DNA of 26,285 bases from Ophiothrix spiculata (GCA_000969725.1 JXSR01S019452.1); one strand, 5' to 3'. Positions 1 to 11,642 are shown, counted from the stretch's first letter. Made by a program: numbers and translations. Notes: generated by a model from the letters alone, not told the origin.

Positions 1-390
1 ACAAAACCTTAAAAATTACTATATTTGCGTGAACATGTTTGTTTTTAACTCTTTCTTAATGGAAGGTCTGCACAAAAAACAGTTATTTTTTCTTAACTAT
101 AAAGTTGAATGAACGCCCCAAAATGTCAACCCATAAATCAACAATAATGTCAAGTCATTGTATGAATTCTACCAAATCTTCCACATACATACATACATAC
201 ATACATACAAACAATGTGCAATTGTATAGCGCTAGTCCTAAAAGACCATAGCGCTTAATAACAAACACAAATATATATACACAGAAATGAATATATGCAA
301 CAAAACCTTAAAAATTACTATATTTGCGTGAACATGTTTGTTTTAAACTCTTTCTTAATGGAAGCTCTGCACAAAAAACAGTTATTTTTT
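1..390. repeat. Direct duplication, about 90-bp unit, 299-bp spacing
   Basis: Bases 1-91 recur almost unchanged at 300-390, both containing ATATTTGCGTGAACATGTTT and GCACAAAAAACAGTTATTTT, with about two differences. The sequence between the copies holds a CATA microsatellite and a short AGCGCT...AGCGCT pair. The first copy begins at the window edge, so the array may continue upstream. The near identity implies a recent duplication or a local tandem array. No coding potential is visible. Confidence 0.85.
183..208. repeat. (CATA)n microsatellite
   Basis: About six uninterrupted CATA tetramers lie between the two copies of the flanking direct repeat. Confidence 0.95.
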
Positions 391-3255
391 AATTAAACAT
401 GTCAGACACTTTATATTAGCGTAAAAATAAATGTAACGCGAAAAATACCACTTATACAGTATTAAAATTAAGCATATACGACTTTACCAATATATTAGAT
501 TTTTTTTTATTAGACTCCCAAATATTCAAAATCCATTGTAGATAATATTCAGAATATAATGTAAAGTTATTGTGTAAGAAGAGTAAGATGTTATGATGAT
601 GTCTTAAATTTAATTTAGAATGGACATCCTAATTAGTTTCTCGGTTTTATTTATAAATAATAATAGAAAGAAAAATAACAGGACATTTTGTGCTTTAGTT
701 ATTTAGTTTTTAGTTATTTTTAACAACAGTGCATACACAACTCTTAGATATTAAGAAATGATTTTATTTTTATACCAAAGGAGAATATAAATTAAGTAGT
801 AACCATTTTGTGATTTTTACTACTCAGAGTCAACAATACCGTATAAAACATCCTATAATGTGCCTTTGGTAATAGCAGACGATTAATTCTGAGAATAAAA
901 TGAAAAAGGATACTTGCCACTAACGGTTATATAGGTCATTTGTGCTTGTTTGCATCTGTTAAATATTCCTTAATCAACTACAATCTAATCAGAGTGTCAT
1001 AATCTGATATATCCAGGTGTGAAAAGTAATTAAAATACGAAAGATTAATAGAACTTAGTGTATACTACAAGTATAATATATGATAAGAAAAAAAAATCAA
1101 AAACGAATCTACAAGTTTTAGAATTTTTACAGAGACTATCTTCGACAAAAATTTGATATGCAGAAGTTACCCAAAACCAGACACAGGGTTAGTAATTTTC
1201 AAAACTTGCTAGTTTTGTGAGGGTAAAGGGTTATATTTCACATCATATTCACATAAAATCAGACATCAAAACGTTTATTCTTGTCATTTTTTACATCTGG
1301 TCCAAGATCGCCTGAAAATATTTTTACTTCATAAATTTCCATAGAATCGAGAATAGAAGTGTCATCATTTTTTTAAAGTCATTTTTTGAAAACTACAAAA
1401 CATTATATCATGTGCCTTTGATTACATTCTTAGAAGAATCATCAACAGAAAAGTATGTATATAACTTACTGATTTTTATGCGTTTATCTCAGTTTCATGT
1501 TTAACCCGACAGACGTCGAGCAAAGTTTATCAGCACAAGATGTGCCATTTTAAACGTCATAATAACAAATAACGGTCAGAAAGTATGTTTGTCAGTTTGT
1601 ATCGAGATTAGGGTAAACGTAGATCAAACACTTATACAAATACATTCTTTATTTATGTAATATTATGTGTCTGTACAATTTAATTTATGTTATGCACGAT
1701 CGCAAAAACTTATGGTAGTAAACTCATAATAGCAGAGCAATCATTGTCAAAACGGTTACGACACCCGAGGGCGCAACATCCATTTAAGCTTGTGGATATG
1801 CCCATGCCCATGTAATTATAGGTTAGCATATATAATACATTTGAGTGTACCACATATCATAACATGTACTTAGAACAATGAATTATTTTTACTAACACAG
1901 GAGAGTTAGGACAATAAATGCGATTATTTACAAAGGCAAAAATCAACCATCTCTGAAAACAGACATCTTTAGTTTGTATAATGTGTATTGATTAAGCATA
2001 TTGTAACAAATCAAACTTGCTTATTATTAATACTCGATTTTGTCATAATACCGATAATAGCAGTGGCCTCATAAGGTAGGGACGGCCAAACCAATTGCAT
2101 TTGGGATATTAAAATCTAAAATATATAGAATGTTTTGGAAATAAATATTTAATAACATAGGATGTGTGTTATTGCAACTCAAACCAGAGGCATCAAAAAT
2201 GCATGTAACTAGTAATTATATCACTTTTAATATAATATCATATTATATTCATGGATGCACACAAGTTATACATGTAGGTATGTATTTCTGGAACATAGGA
2301 GCGTAAGTTAAGCGATTTGTTGTACAATATTGGGGAAAGGTTAATGATTGCCTAATTTTGCTTAATCGTAACAGTCATTTAATATGTTTGATTTTTGTCA
2401 TTGTTTAGATTTGTTTTTCATATTGACCTGTGCAACATAAATGTTTTGATATCATGATTAATTTTACTATGGCTTGATGCGAGCAATGAAATCGCTTAAA
2501 TCCACTGCAGAGCAACTACCTGGACTGAATTTGAATTTTGTTGAAAACTTTCAGGCACACTTAATAGTTCAATATTATACCTGAATTTCACCTGAATTAT
2601 AATGATAAGAAGCTAAATTAATTAAGACATTAATTATAAAGTTTAGAATGCTTCATACGTCCTATATCTTTCAAACCTTAAATCGAATCAAACATTGGAT
2701 TATTTTCCCTTTGTACGCCTAATTACGCACACTATATTTTGGCCGTATGTATATCTAAGCGAGTTGGTTGTTTTATGTGACGATCATAACAAAATAGCTA
2801 TATTGTTTAAGAGTTTGATTCTTTTCCAAATCTCAAAATGTTTCTTTCCCTATTTCCACTCTTTTGAGAACGTGATCTTTATTCTTAATCATTAATGCCT
2901 TTTCACGAGGGTTTCCTAAAACGAGCATAGATCCAAGGTTTTTTGATGCAGCCACAATGTAACTATTTTGTGGTCGAACTGTTATATTAACCATTGAAAC
3001 GAGATCCAGCTTACCAACTCATCAGATGTATGCTCCCATTGATTACGTGATAGTGAATATATCGAGAGGATTAACACTTTGAATATTAAGGGAAGAAAAT
3101 TAAACATCACTTTAAGGCATTACTGGACTACATAACCCTCTTTTTTGTTTTGAGGTATCATGAACATTGTGTTTTAATTTTGTTTTGTCAAATATGCACT
3201 GTTGTTTGACCCCGATAGAAATAGGGACATTTTATTTCTAAGAGTCAAAGTAGTT
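391..3255. other. AT-rich stretch with no recognisable gene
   Basis: Only short chance reading frames occur here. The longest, at 2695-2895, encodes a phenylalanine- and isoleucine-rich peptide with no domain I recognise. I see no RNA gene, long inverted repeat or LINE remnant. Confidence 0.6.
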
Positions 3256-4225
3256 TAGACTAGTCAATATATGAAAATTCATGGGGGTACGTGGACAAAA
3301 TTGCAACACAAGATTTGTTGGTTGAAATTAACTGGCGATGACCTCTCGAACAACATATTCAAAATGTAGGAAAATGTACGCTTGTCAAAGTTGGTTAATT
3401 TGCATAAAACAAAATGGCTGCCAAAACAAGGAGTGAAATTTCAAATTTGGTCAAATCTTGTTCAAAACCAGACGAACATGTTCCTCGCGGAAAAAGTATA
3501 CTTTTACCTGTGTCTGAAATATGGTTCTGGAGTTATAGCCAAAAATGTGAAAGGTCATGTCAGAGGTCACGGATTTGGCCCTATGGGAGTCCAAAATTTC
3601 AAAAGTGTCCGATTTTGTTCAAACTGGTCTCAAGTTGTTCCTCTTACAAAAGTGTCTACAAAAAGTGATATTTTTAAGTGTGTCAGGTCAATTGTTGCCG
3701 TGGTAGCAGGCAAAACAAAGTCCATATTTACCATTGTATTGATGCCTGTAGCACAAAGTTTTCGTTGACCTGTAACCATAGCAACAACTGATCTGATGTA
3801 CTTTACACTATTACTTTGTGTAGACAGTTTTGCAAGAGGAATGGTTTGAGACCAGTTTGAACAAAATCGGACACTTTTGAAATTTTGGACCCCTTAGGGC
3901 CAAATCCGTGGACTCTGATGTGACCTTTCACATTTTGGCCGTAACTCCAGAACCATATTTCAGACATAGGTAAAAGTATTGTTTTTCTGCTTCCTTGTGA
4001 TGAGAGGAACATGTTCGTCTGGTTTTGAACAAGATTTGACCAAATTTGAAATTTCACTCCTTGTTTTGGCAGCCATTTTGTTTTATGCAAATTAAACAAC
4101 TTTGACAAGCGTACATTTTCCTACATTTTGAATATGTTGTTTGGGAGGTCATCAACAGTAAATTTCAACCAAAACATCTTGTGTTGCAATTTTGTCTACG
4201 TCAAATCAACAGATTTACTAGCCTA
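3256..4225. mobile_element. Foldback (long-TIR) non-autonomous element, copy 1
   Basis: The left half from 3256 is repeated in reverse complement in the right half ending at 4225, and the pairing continues almost to a small loop near 3740. More than 100 bp are essentially identical between arms; for example ACAAAATGGCTGCCAAAACA near 3408-3427 matches its complement near 4066-4085. The ends read TAGACTAGT and ACTAGCCTA, flanked by TA on both sides here and in the copy at 8778-9992. This fits a TA target duplication of Tc1/mariner type, which is inference. There is no transposase. Reading frames inside it (3382-3768, and 3803-4108 on the minus strand) are the same arm read twice and are not genes. 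Confidence 0.88.
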
Positions 4226-5597
4226 GTTGGCGGTATATGAAGCAGCATTTATCGGTTTTAGCCAAACGTTTCACATATCAAACAACATAATCGATAATCA
4301 AATAATAATAAATGATGTGAAATATGTATAGCGCCTTCGCTCTTTGAGAATGGGTTCCAAACTTTACGATGCAACACATTTCAGTTATTTGTACTGACTT
4401 TTTAACTTTCTGAAAAAGAAAAAGATGGTGCATTTAAGCTGATTTGGTTAATAACTAAGGTGAAAAATCAAAATGTTGTTATAAAAATTATTTTAAAAAG
4501 TCCGATAAGTGACTCCTCCTGAGGTATGCGGGGTCGACTAAGTAATATAAGCTTTTAAAAACTCAGCCGTGTTTCATGGTGAATCACAAACTTGTCGGTT
4601 AGTGCAAAAGTCAGCATCGAATGGACATTTGGTTTGCAGCTAAGGGAATAATACTTCTTCAAATCAACTCGTCAACAAATGCGCCACAGCGGGACCACGT
4701 GTTGCTAAAACTTAGGATCTGTGGTAACGACTATGGAAGAATACAACTAATAATAACTTTCTACTTGCATCGCAGAGGTATTGCGCGATGCCATAAAAGG
4801 AGTAGGATTTGGTTTACAACTCAAGACAGGAAAGATCCCTTATAATAGAACTTTGACATAACATGTTCTACACGTAAAATGTAACGGAAGCGTTTAAAGT
4901 GTTATTTTTGCCTAAGTATACGTCTATAATTATTGTTTTCTTGTATATGTTATATTAAAATCATGACCTACAGGAACTGCACGACTTGGTTGCGTGTGCT
5001 TGTGAGCGACTTTAGACTTCAGATTTGTTCTTGTTTACTCAACATACATACGATTATATATATAGCTAGATATATTGACATGTATATTTATCTTTATCAT
5101 AATTATAATCAGGTGATTTTTAACCAAACAATATACAATAAGATCGCAATCTACGTATAGGGAACATAACTAACTTGACATAACTCAAACAAAGTAATTT
5201 TCGTCACTGCCTTCAAATTAAATGGTTACATTTATTCGATCAATCTTATAGAAAGTTCTTCAATGAAGAGAATGGAATAACAATACAGAAGATAAGTCAC
5301 ACAGGTTTTATTTTTATGACGAAATTTAAGGTTTTATTATTATAACGAAATTCAAGGTAAGTGTTTTACTATTAGATACTGCATGCAGCCCCGAGGTGGA
5401 GTATTTACACGAGGGACGGTAACCAATTATCTTTTTAACACCTAAGTGGTCAAGGGGCGGGGTCCATATGGGCCCAACATTTGGGTAAAAACACGAAGTG
5501 ATTTGTCATCGCCCATCTTTGTAAATTTTGCCAAACTTTACTATACGCTTCACTTTGTGGCAAAAAATTCAAATCCACCCACCCCTTACATTGATAA
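4226..5597. other. Stretch with no recognisable gene
   Basis: Small reading frames at 4621-4845 and 4933-5160 resemble no family I know and show no exon structure. A TATAGCGCC motif at about 4328 resembles short motifs of dispersed repeats in invertebrates but is too short to assign. At 5438-5460 the sequence AACACCTAAGTGGTCAAGG weakly matches the reverse complement of 6380-6398, as noted in the findings. Confidence 0.5.
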
Positions 5598-6600
5598 TGT
5601 AACAAACCCGCGTTGTTTTGCCTGAACGTTGAGACGTTCACGGATACCCAACAAGACATGTGGAATACTACAATATCATAAGAAATAAAAGATCGTTTTC
5701 TGATCATGCAATTAGATATAATGGTCCTAACCTTTGGAATTCTTTAGACAAATCCCTTAAGAACTCTAAGTCTGTAAAACATTTCCGATCACAATTTAAA
5801 CAAATCATAGTTTCTCAATAAAATAAATACACTTTTTTGTTCATGTTTCATTCAGTTTCCTTCTGCTTGTCTTGTTTTTGATCCGATTCCGTTTCAATAT
5901 TTTTGTCCGTACATAATATTGGGCATTGCTTTTTACAGATTTTATTGGTCTTCCAGCAATGTCCTCCATATTGTTGCGTTAGTGTTCTTTTTTATGCCGT
6001 TGTTTATGTTTATGAATTTGCTTTTGTTTTATGTCTTATATGGAAATAAAGATTTGAATTCGAATATAGTCATTCTAGAGCAACTATAAATGATTATATA
6101 AATTTCACCATCTACACTGCGCGTGCTCGCGGTGTTTTCAGAAGACGTATTTTTGGCCGATTTTTGCGGACATAAAATTCAATGTTTTGCCCCTAATTTT
6201 AGAACAGAAAAATATTTTTGATTAAAAATAAAATGATTTCAGATTTTTGGTTCTTTTATAACCCCTATTAGTGGTGCAAGTCCCATCCAAAAATATCTGC
6301 ACGAAAAAGGTTTTCTTAAGGGGGTTCCATAGGAACTCCCCCCCCCCCCCCTTTGGGCACCAATGGGTGGGAAATACCTTGGTCACTTAAGTGTTAAAGC
6401 AGCATAAAAGAAGAACAAACATGGACAGAGTCTTTCCAAGTTGTTTGTTAACGTTCTTTACTACAGGATTTCCAGTTGTTTCAGGAGGTAAATCATAAAA
6501 TCTGACAAAATCAATCATACTCTATTTTGCATTTTTGAATTGTCTTGAAATTGTCAATTATGATGGACAAAAGCATGGACTTTATAATATATATTTTACA
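5598..6600 (+). repeat. Dispersed repeat 'family A', copy 1, split by a LINE fragment
   Basis: The pieces 5598-5626 and 6062-6600 together align with 8212-8773. Both loci share GATAATGTAACAAACCC, GTGCGCGTGCTCGCGG-type sequence, a C-run of more than ten before CTTTGGGCACCAA, and a tail with GCATAAAAGAAGAACAAACA. In copy 1 the block is interrupted after TTTTGCCTGAA by a LINE 3' end, while copy 2 is continuous there. The family is non-coding and I cannot name it. Confidence 0.85.
5627..6061 (+). mobile_element. Truncated non-LTR retrotransposon 3' end (LINE)
   Basis: A reading frame from about 5633 to the stop at 5819-5821 encodes the typical C-terminus of LINE ORF2, with GPNLWNSLDKSLKNS followed by FRSQFKQII. 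It is followed by about 240 bp of T-rich 3' UTR ending GGAAATAAAGATTTGAATT, a terminal simple-sequence tail as in CR1/L2/Rex-like LINEs. The reverse transcriptase core is absent, so this is a dead 5'-truncated insertion. Alignment with the undisturbed repeat at 8246-8260 places both borders inside family A. Confidence 0.82.
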
Positions 6601-8019
6601 CTAAGCTAAGTTAACAAACTTCTGAGAAAATATGCTCCATTTCTATGCACAATGTTTATTGATACACCCTGTAGATTTACAATTTTAACGCAAATTAGAA
6701 TAAATAAGCATTGTAGAGGGCGCTCTTCAAATTTGGTTTGCCCATAAAGTCGTAACTGAACAACTTTTTCCAAATTGTATTGTAAGAATGTATTTGTACT
6801 TACATACTGCAAAAATGGGCCAAATTCTATTAAATATTTCCAGTTTGAAGTGAGTGTTATGAAATAAATGAGAAATGGAAAATAGGTATACCAATTAACA
6901 TTTTCCTATATATATCTCAAAAACTATTTTGAATTTGAAGATGAAATTTTGGATTTAAAATCAGAAAACATTTAGCTTTCATTTGACATAAAAAAATACA
7001 GGTTGAGCTCTGGGGATAGGGCCATAACTGAATAAAGCGTGAAGCTAATGGTGGTTGATAGTTGTTAGCCTATACTTAATCCTGTAGATACTATCCTATA
7101 CTGTAATACTGTAGAATCTGGACCATTAGAACGGGAGACTACCAATCCTATCACATTGGAAAACTAAAACCACGTCAATTTCTATGAGAAAGTATCATTT
7201 TTTGACAATATTGAAACAGAAAAAAGGTTTTTTGATCATGCATACAGTATCCCCCTGAAAAATATCCAAAACCCTCTCTTACCCCCACCCCATGTAACAC
7301 ATACACAGCTCCCCCCCCCCACCACACACACACACACAACCGTCCAAATCACGCCATTTGTTTTCCAAAACACACAAACTGTCATCTTAACCAATAGACC
7401 TTATCTTATCTTATATCTTGGTATAAATTTATACATAAAAGCATAAAAGTCAATGTCCAAATGTAGAACCTCACCCCGAATACAAATAATTATTGACTCT
7501 CGTATATCTGTTTTGAAAAAGTACACTGTTTTCTGTAGATATGTTAGTCAGTGACATTAAAATTAAATTTCAAATTAAAGTGTCAAATATTGTGTTGAAC
7601 TGTTCTGTAGAGAATGGGTCAAGTCTTTCTGGGACAACATGTAAAGAGAAAATTAACGGGATGAAACTGGGTCAGTCAATTTAATCAATATATTATAATT
7701 TTATCGCCAAGCTTTTAATTCCCGGTTTTATTTCTGCCCCGGTAGTTTTCTTCTGCTTGCTACTATATTTCTGGAGAGAGTTGCACACTTATCTTGGTCC
7801 TGACAATATTAATCATGTTTTCTTCCTTTAAGAATGTCTTATGAATGAGAATTAATTTAACGAATTGTTTGTTAGGTCTTAGCACACAGTAAGCAAATAC
7901 AAGTGCAGCTTGAGAAGCTTAAGGCTATAGTCCCTGGAAACGACTTGGTCGGCAGAATGTCATGCTTACTGCAAGTTTTTACCTACTTACGCCTATCTTT
8001 GTCTCTAGTTTATACATTA
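6601..8019. other. Stretch with no recognisable gene; low-complexity tracts
   Basis: Contains a C-run at 7311-7320 and an (AC)n tract at 7321-7340. The minus-strand reading frame at 6606-6812 and the plus frame at 7903-8148 lack recognisable domains. ACACCCTGTAG near 6663 resembles a mariner-type terminal motif in reverse, but no partner end was found. Confidence 0.5.
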
Positions 8020-8773
8020 AACTTCACTAGTGATTTCATGTCCATCAACAAGGTCAAAATGACGCCTAAACTTCGAAAAGTTGAACCTTTTTCGCCGAAA
8101 CCTCATAATTTCATGATGTTCGAACAATTTGACTGGTTTCAAATTTAGACAGATTGTAGGCTTAATAGTTCATATTGAAATACAAAAAATAGTTATAAAT
8201 ATGCTGAGTTGATTTTGAATGATAATGTAACAAACCCACAATGTTTTGCTTGAATATAGTCCTTCTAGAGCTAATACAAATGATTATATAAATTCCAGCG
8301 TCTACAGTGCGCGTGCTCGCGGTATCTTCAGACGACGTCTTTTTGGCCGATTTTTGCAGACATAAAATTCAATGTTTTGCCCCTAATTTTAGAACGGAAA
8401 AATATTTTTGAGTTCTGATTTCAGATTTTTGGTTCTTTTATAACCCCTAATAGTGGTGCAAGTCCCATCAAAAAATGACTGCACGAAGGTGGTTTTCTTA
8501 AAGGGGTTCCATAGGAACACCCCCCCCCCCCCCTTTGGGCACCAACGGGTGGGAAATACCACTTAAGTGTTAAAGCAGCATAAAAGAAGAACAAACATGG
8601 ACACAGCCTTTCCAACGTGCTTTACTACAGGATTTCCAATTGTTTCAGGGGGTAAACTATACAATCTGACAAAATCAATCATATTTCTATTTTGCATCGT
8701 TCGATTGTCTTGAAATTGTCAACGATGATTGAACTCACAAAGTCAATAGATTTATAGTATATGCAAATATAAC
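8020..8773 (+). repeat. Dispersed repeat 'family A', copy 2
   Basis: This is the most complete copy. Its first part (8020-8252) aligns with 24118-24362, sharing GAAACCTCATAATTTCATGA and GACAGATTGTAGG. Its second part (8212-8773) aligns with the interrupted copy at 5598-6600. It therefore links two partial copies into one family. No open frame is conserved between copies, so it is probably non-autonomous or the UTR of an unknown element. Confidence 0.82.
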
Positions 8774-9105
8774 ATGCTAGACTAGTCAATCTATGAACAT
8801 TCATGGGGGTACGTGGACAAAATTGCAACACAAGATTTTATGGTTGAAATTAACTGTTGATGACCTCTCGAACATCATATTCAAAATGTAGGAAAATGTA
8901 AGCTTGTCAAAGTTGCTTAATTTGCATAAAACAAAAATGGCAGCCAAAACAAGGGGTGAAATTTCAAATTTGGTCACATTTTGTTCAAAGCCACACCAAC
9001 ATGTTCCTCTCATCACAAGGAAGCAGAAAAGGAGTAATTTTACTTATATCTGTAATATGGTTCTGGAGTTATAGCAAAAAATGTAAAAGGTCATATCAGA
9101 GGTCA

Positions 9106-9113
9106 CAGATTTG
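9106..9113. repeat. Target-site duplication, left copy (CAGATTTG)
   Basis: The 8-bp CAGATTTG immediately precedes the MITE and recurs at 9458-9465 immediately after it. The empty site in the related element at about 3577-3590 has a single CGGATTTG. Confidence 0.92.
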
Positions 9114-9457
9114 CAGTGGCGTAACCAGCTTTGACCGTCCGGGGGGGCAAGACTCAAGAGCCTTCCCGATTTTTGTGTTTTCGCGCAAAAATATATGGAC
9201 AAATTTGTTTATTTTAGCTAAAAAACGCCTATTTTTGGATGAAATAATGGTTTCTTTCTTTTTTCTTTTCTCTTTTCCCTTTTCTCTTCCTTCTTTTTCT
9301 TTCTTTTTCTCTTTTCCTTCGCCTTTTCCCTCTTCTTTGCCCTTTCTCTTCTTCTTCCTCCCTTTCTTCCCTTCCCATTTTTTTGCTCTCCTTCCCGACT
9401 TTTTTGGGTCCGGGGGGGCAAGCTGCCCCCCCGGACACCCCCCTGGTTACGCCACTG
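9114..9457. mobile_element. hAT-type MITE, 344 bp
   Basis: Perfect 15-bp terminal inverted repeats, CAGTGGCGTAACCAG and its complement, bound the element. It is flanked by 8-bp target duplications, the hallmark of the hAT superfamily, whose ends often begin CAGTGGCG. Just inside are palindromic GTCCGGGGGGGCAAG-like blocks. The centre (about 9249-9400) is almost purely pyrimidine on the plus strand. Lysine/glutamate-rich minus-strand frames at 9218-9438 are products of this composition. There is no transposase, so it would have depended on enzyme from elsewhere. Confidence 0.93.
9249..9400. repeat. Polypyrimidine/polypurine tract
   Basis: About 150 bp of almost uninterrupted C and T with irregular TTTCT and CCTTC units form the core of the hAT-type MITE. 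Such tracts can adopt triplex structures and are prone to slippage. Confidence 0.85.
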
Positions 9458-9465
9458 CAGATTTG
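9458..9465. repeat. Target-site duplication, right copy (CAGATTTG)
   Basis: Exact copy of 9106-9113, immediately after the right inverted repeat of the MITE. Confidence 0.92.
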
Positions 9466-9992
9466 GCCTTATGGGAGTCCGTCCAAAATTTCAAAAGCGT
9501 CCGATTCTGTTCAAACTGATCTAAAAAATGTTCCTCCTACAAAAGTGTCTACACAAAGTTTCAAGTGTATCAGGTCAATGGTAGCAGACAAAACAAAGTC
9601 CATATTTACCATTGCATTGGTGTATGTAGCACAAAACTTTTCCTTGACCTGTAACCATAGCAGCTGCAGCCGCGGCAACGACTGATCTGGTGCATTTTAA
9701 ACTATTACTTTGTGTAGTTAGTTTTACAAGACGAATATTTTGAGACCAATTTGAACAAAATCGGACACTTTTGAAATTTTGGACTCCCATTGGGTCAGCT
9801 CTGATATGACCTTTCACATTTTTGGCTATAACTTTAGAAACATAATTCAGACAGGGGTAAAAGTATACGTTTTTGCTTCCTTGTGATGGAGGAACATCTT
9901 GGTGTGGTTTGGAACAAAATTTGAAAAAAAAATGAACAAAAAAACCTTGTGTTACAATTTTGTCTACGTCAAAATACAGATTTACTAGCCTA

Positions 9993-10354
9993 TGGCTGCG
10001 GCAGCTATAGTTTTAAAAAACACTCTTCAATTGGTATTGCTACTTATTAATTTGTTTACAATAAACTGTACTATAATGCAAATTATTTCGGATTGTTATT
10101 AAAAATAACAACATTTAAACTATTCTTTACATCGCATCAGCAGTGACGGGGATGCGACAGAAAATAGCAATATCGGAGCGATTCAAACGCAAGACATATA
10201 GCCTTCAAGATTCTCATCTGGAAACATAATAGCTAATATGTGGACAGGTGTCGATGATTTTGTACGTCACCAAATACAAATGCCTCAGAATTAGCACCAA
10301 AGCTGGAGTCAACTTTCAACAACAGCAGCAGCAGCAGACGCAAAGACAGCAGCA
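9993..10354. other. Possible promoter and 5' UTR zone
   Basis: From about 10140 the sequence is visibly richer in CpG and GC than its surroundings (GATGCGACAG, ATATCGGAGCG, TACGTCACC). It includes a CAG run at 10322-10338 directly ahead of the candidate start codon at 10355. A TACGTCA element near 10262 resembles a CRE/ATF site. No clear TATA box was picked out. This is inference from composition only. Confidence 0.25.
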
Positions 10355-10412
10355 ATGGGAGATGAACCAAACGAACAGGTTGCATCAAATCCGGCTGCAA
10401 AAATAAGGAGAG
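10355..10412 (+). CDS. Candidate first coding exon, possibly of the LRAT-domain gene
   Basis: An ATG in good context (GCAGCAATGG) opens 19 codons plus one base, reading MGDEPNEQVASNPAAKIRR. It ends at GGAGAG|GTAATT, a plausible 5' splice site. The peptide is hydrophilic, in contrast to the phenylalanine- and isoleucine-rich noise around it, and lies in a CpG-richer stretch after a CAG-repeat leader. The exon ends in phase 1, and the strong acceptor before the LRAT exon at 15851 also needs phase 1, giving the junction ...KIRR-G-QPTKHRR. An intron of about 5.4 kb containing the assembly gap would separate them. Phase agreement has a one-in-three chance of being accidental, and unseen exons could lie in the gap. 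The peptide itself matches no domain I recognise. Confidence 0.28.
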
Positions 10413-11642
10413 GTAATTTCTCGAGATTGAGATGAAATAAAATTGATTACACTTGTCGCTAGTCCCAAAGTTTGCTAGTCCAAAAATGATAAAAGAGTTG
10501 GCCAGTCGTAAAACGTATTTACCTATGCTTTGATGTTCGATAACCCGATTTTGAAATAAAGTCGGAGATTACCTGAACGCCTAGGGTCGGCTGCTTTTAC
10601 ATTTTTATACAGCGGGGATCCGGGATGTAGCAACCATGTACGGCGTGTTGACTTTGGCCGCTCCACTGTTTCCGCCAGAAAAGAAAAAAAAAATGATTCG
10701 TGTTATTATAGTCACACTACAATATGTTACTGTACACATTCCATTATACTAACTTTTGTCGTCTGGGTCTTAGTTGTTTCCTTTTTTTATATAGATAAGT
10801 ATTAAGGGGTTGAATGCCGTATCACTTTTACCAGGGGCCGTACCATTTCTTTTCCTTTCCAGCACCCTTTGTAAGGAAACCTTAGAAACCTTGCAAGAAC
10901 CCCCCCCCCCCTTTCCCTCCTGAGTAGACACAGGTTAACTTGTTTTGACTTTAGTTACGTCATCACAGCCAGCGCTTAGAGCCTATGCAAATTAGCTTTT
11001 AATGAGCAATTTATTTTTAAGTTCTGGCGATCGATATTGAAGAACTTGGTCGTGATATTGTTTTTTGAAAATATTTTTTTTCTATTAAAACATGGTTTTG
11101 TTTGACTGTTAGGAGCAAAAAAACTTCATTTTATTACATTCTTAACAAAATTGCAAATTCTAAGCATTTAAAATAATGAGGTCACATCTGCTTACGTGCT
11201 CATTGTTTTACCGAACTAAATATCTATTGGATGGCAAAATAAGTTATACAACCTATCAATCCTCATATCCATGAAATGTCTTATTAGATCTGTAAAACCG
11301 GTAAATAGTGCGACAAAAATGCCGTTCAATTAGACGTACGAAAGGGACCAGATATCGGCCATTACAATTACGCATTGAATACCCTGATATTAATAGTTAG
11401 CATCATCGTACGACATGAAGAACCTTTCGTATCAATGGGTTTGTATGGGTCTTGCCATGCTGTCGTGTTTAGTCTACACGGCATGACCTTTGCGCCATTT
11501 TATAAAAGCAATTTTACATCGATTTTCTTCAGATTTATTCTGAATGGCATTATTTATTTTGTAAAATAGCATAATGTTACCTAAGCATAACTATAATTGA
11601 CAGAATCTGTCCCTAATATGATATTTTGTGTAAATATTTCAA
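10413..11642. other. No gene seen; intronic or intergenic
   Basis: Contains a 12-base C-run at 10900-10911 and a small unconvincing reading frame at 11375-11569. If the two-exon model is right, this is part of the first intron. Confidence 0.45.

Larger units (their letters stand above)
8778..9992. mobile_element. Foldback (long-TIR) element, copy 2, with nested MITE
   Basis: It has the same termini (TAGACTAGTCAATCTATG at left, ACTAGCCTA at right) and arms as the element at 3256-4225. After removing the inserted MITE and one target duplication it is about 863 bp. It diverges from copy 1 by scattered substitutions and short deletions, such as truncation of the right arm near 9920. The 187-codon reading frame at 8956-9519 crosses the foldback and the inserted MITE and is not a gene. 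Confidence 0.87.

Noticed and set aside
221..260. AGCGCT motif pair, and TATAGCGCC at about 4328, as possible SINE ends
   Set aside because: The shared sequence is too short and no RNA polymerase III boxes were recognised.
3382..4108. Plus and minus frames with related peptides (3382-3768, 3803-4108)
   Set aside because: They are the two arms of one palindrome read in opposite directions. The peptides differ from the frame in copy 2 and show no coding constraint.
9218..9438. Lysine/glutamate-rich minus-strand frames
   Set aside because: They are direct translations of the polypurine strand of the MITE core.
8956..9519. 187-codon plus-strand reading frame
   Set aside because: It runs from the foldback arm into the inserted hAT-type MITE and its pyrimidine tract, so it is a composite without a domain.
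10640..10758. 38-codon frame beginning MYGVLTLAAPLF
   Set aside because: Short, with no domain and a poly-A run in the middle. It lies in a CpG-richer patch but nothing else supports it.
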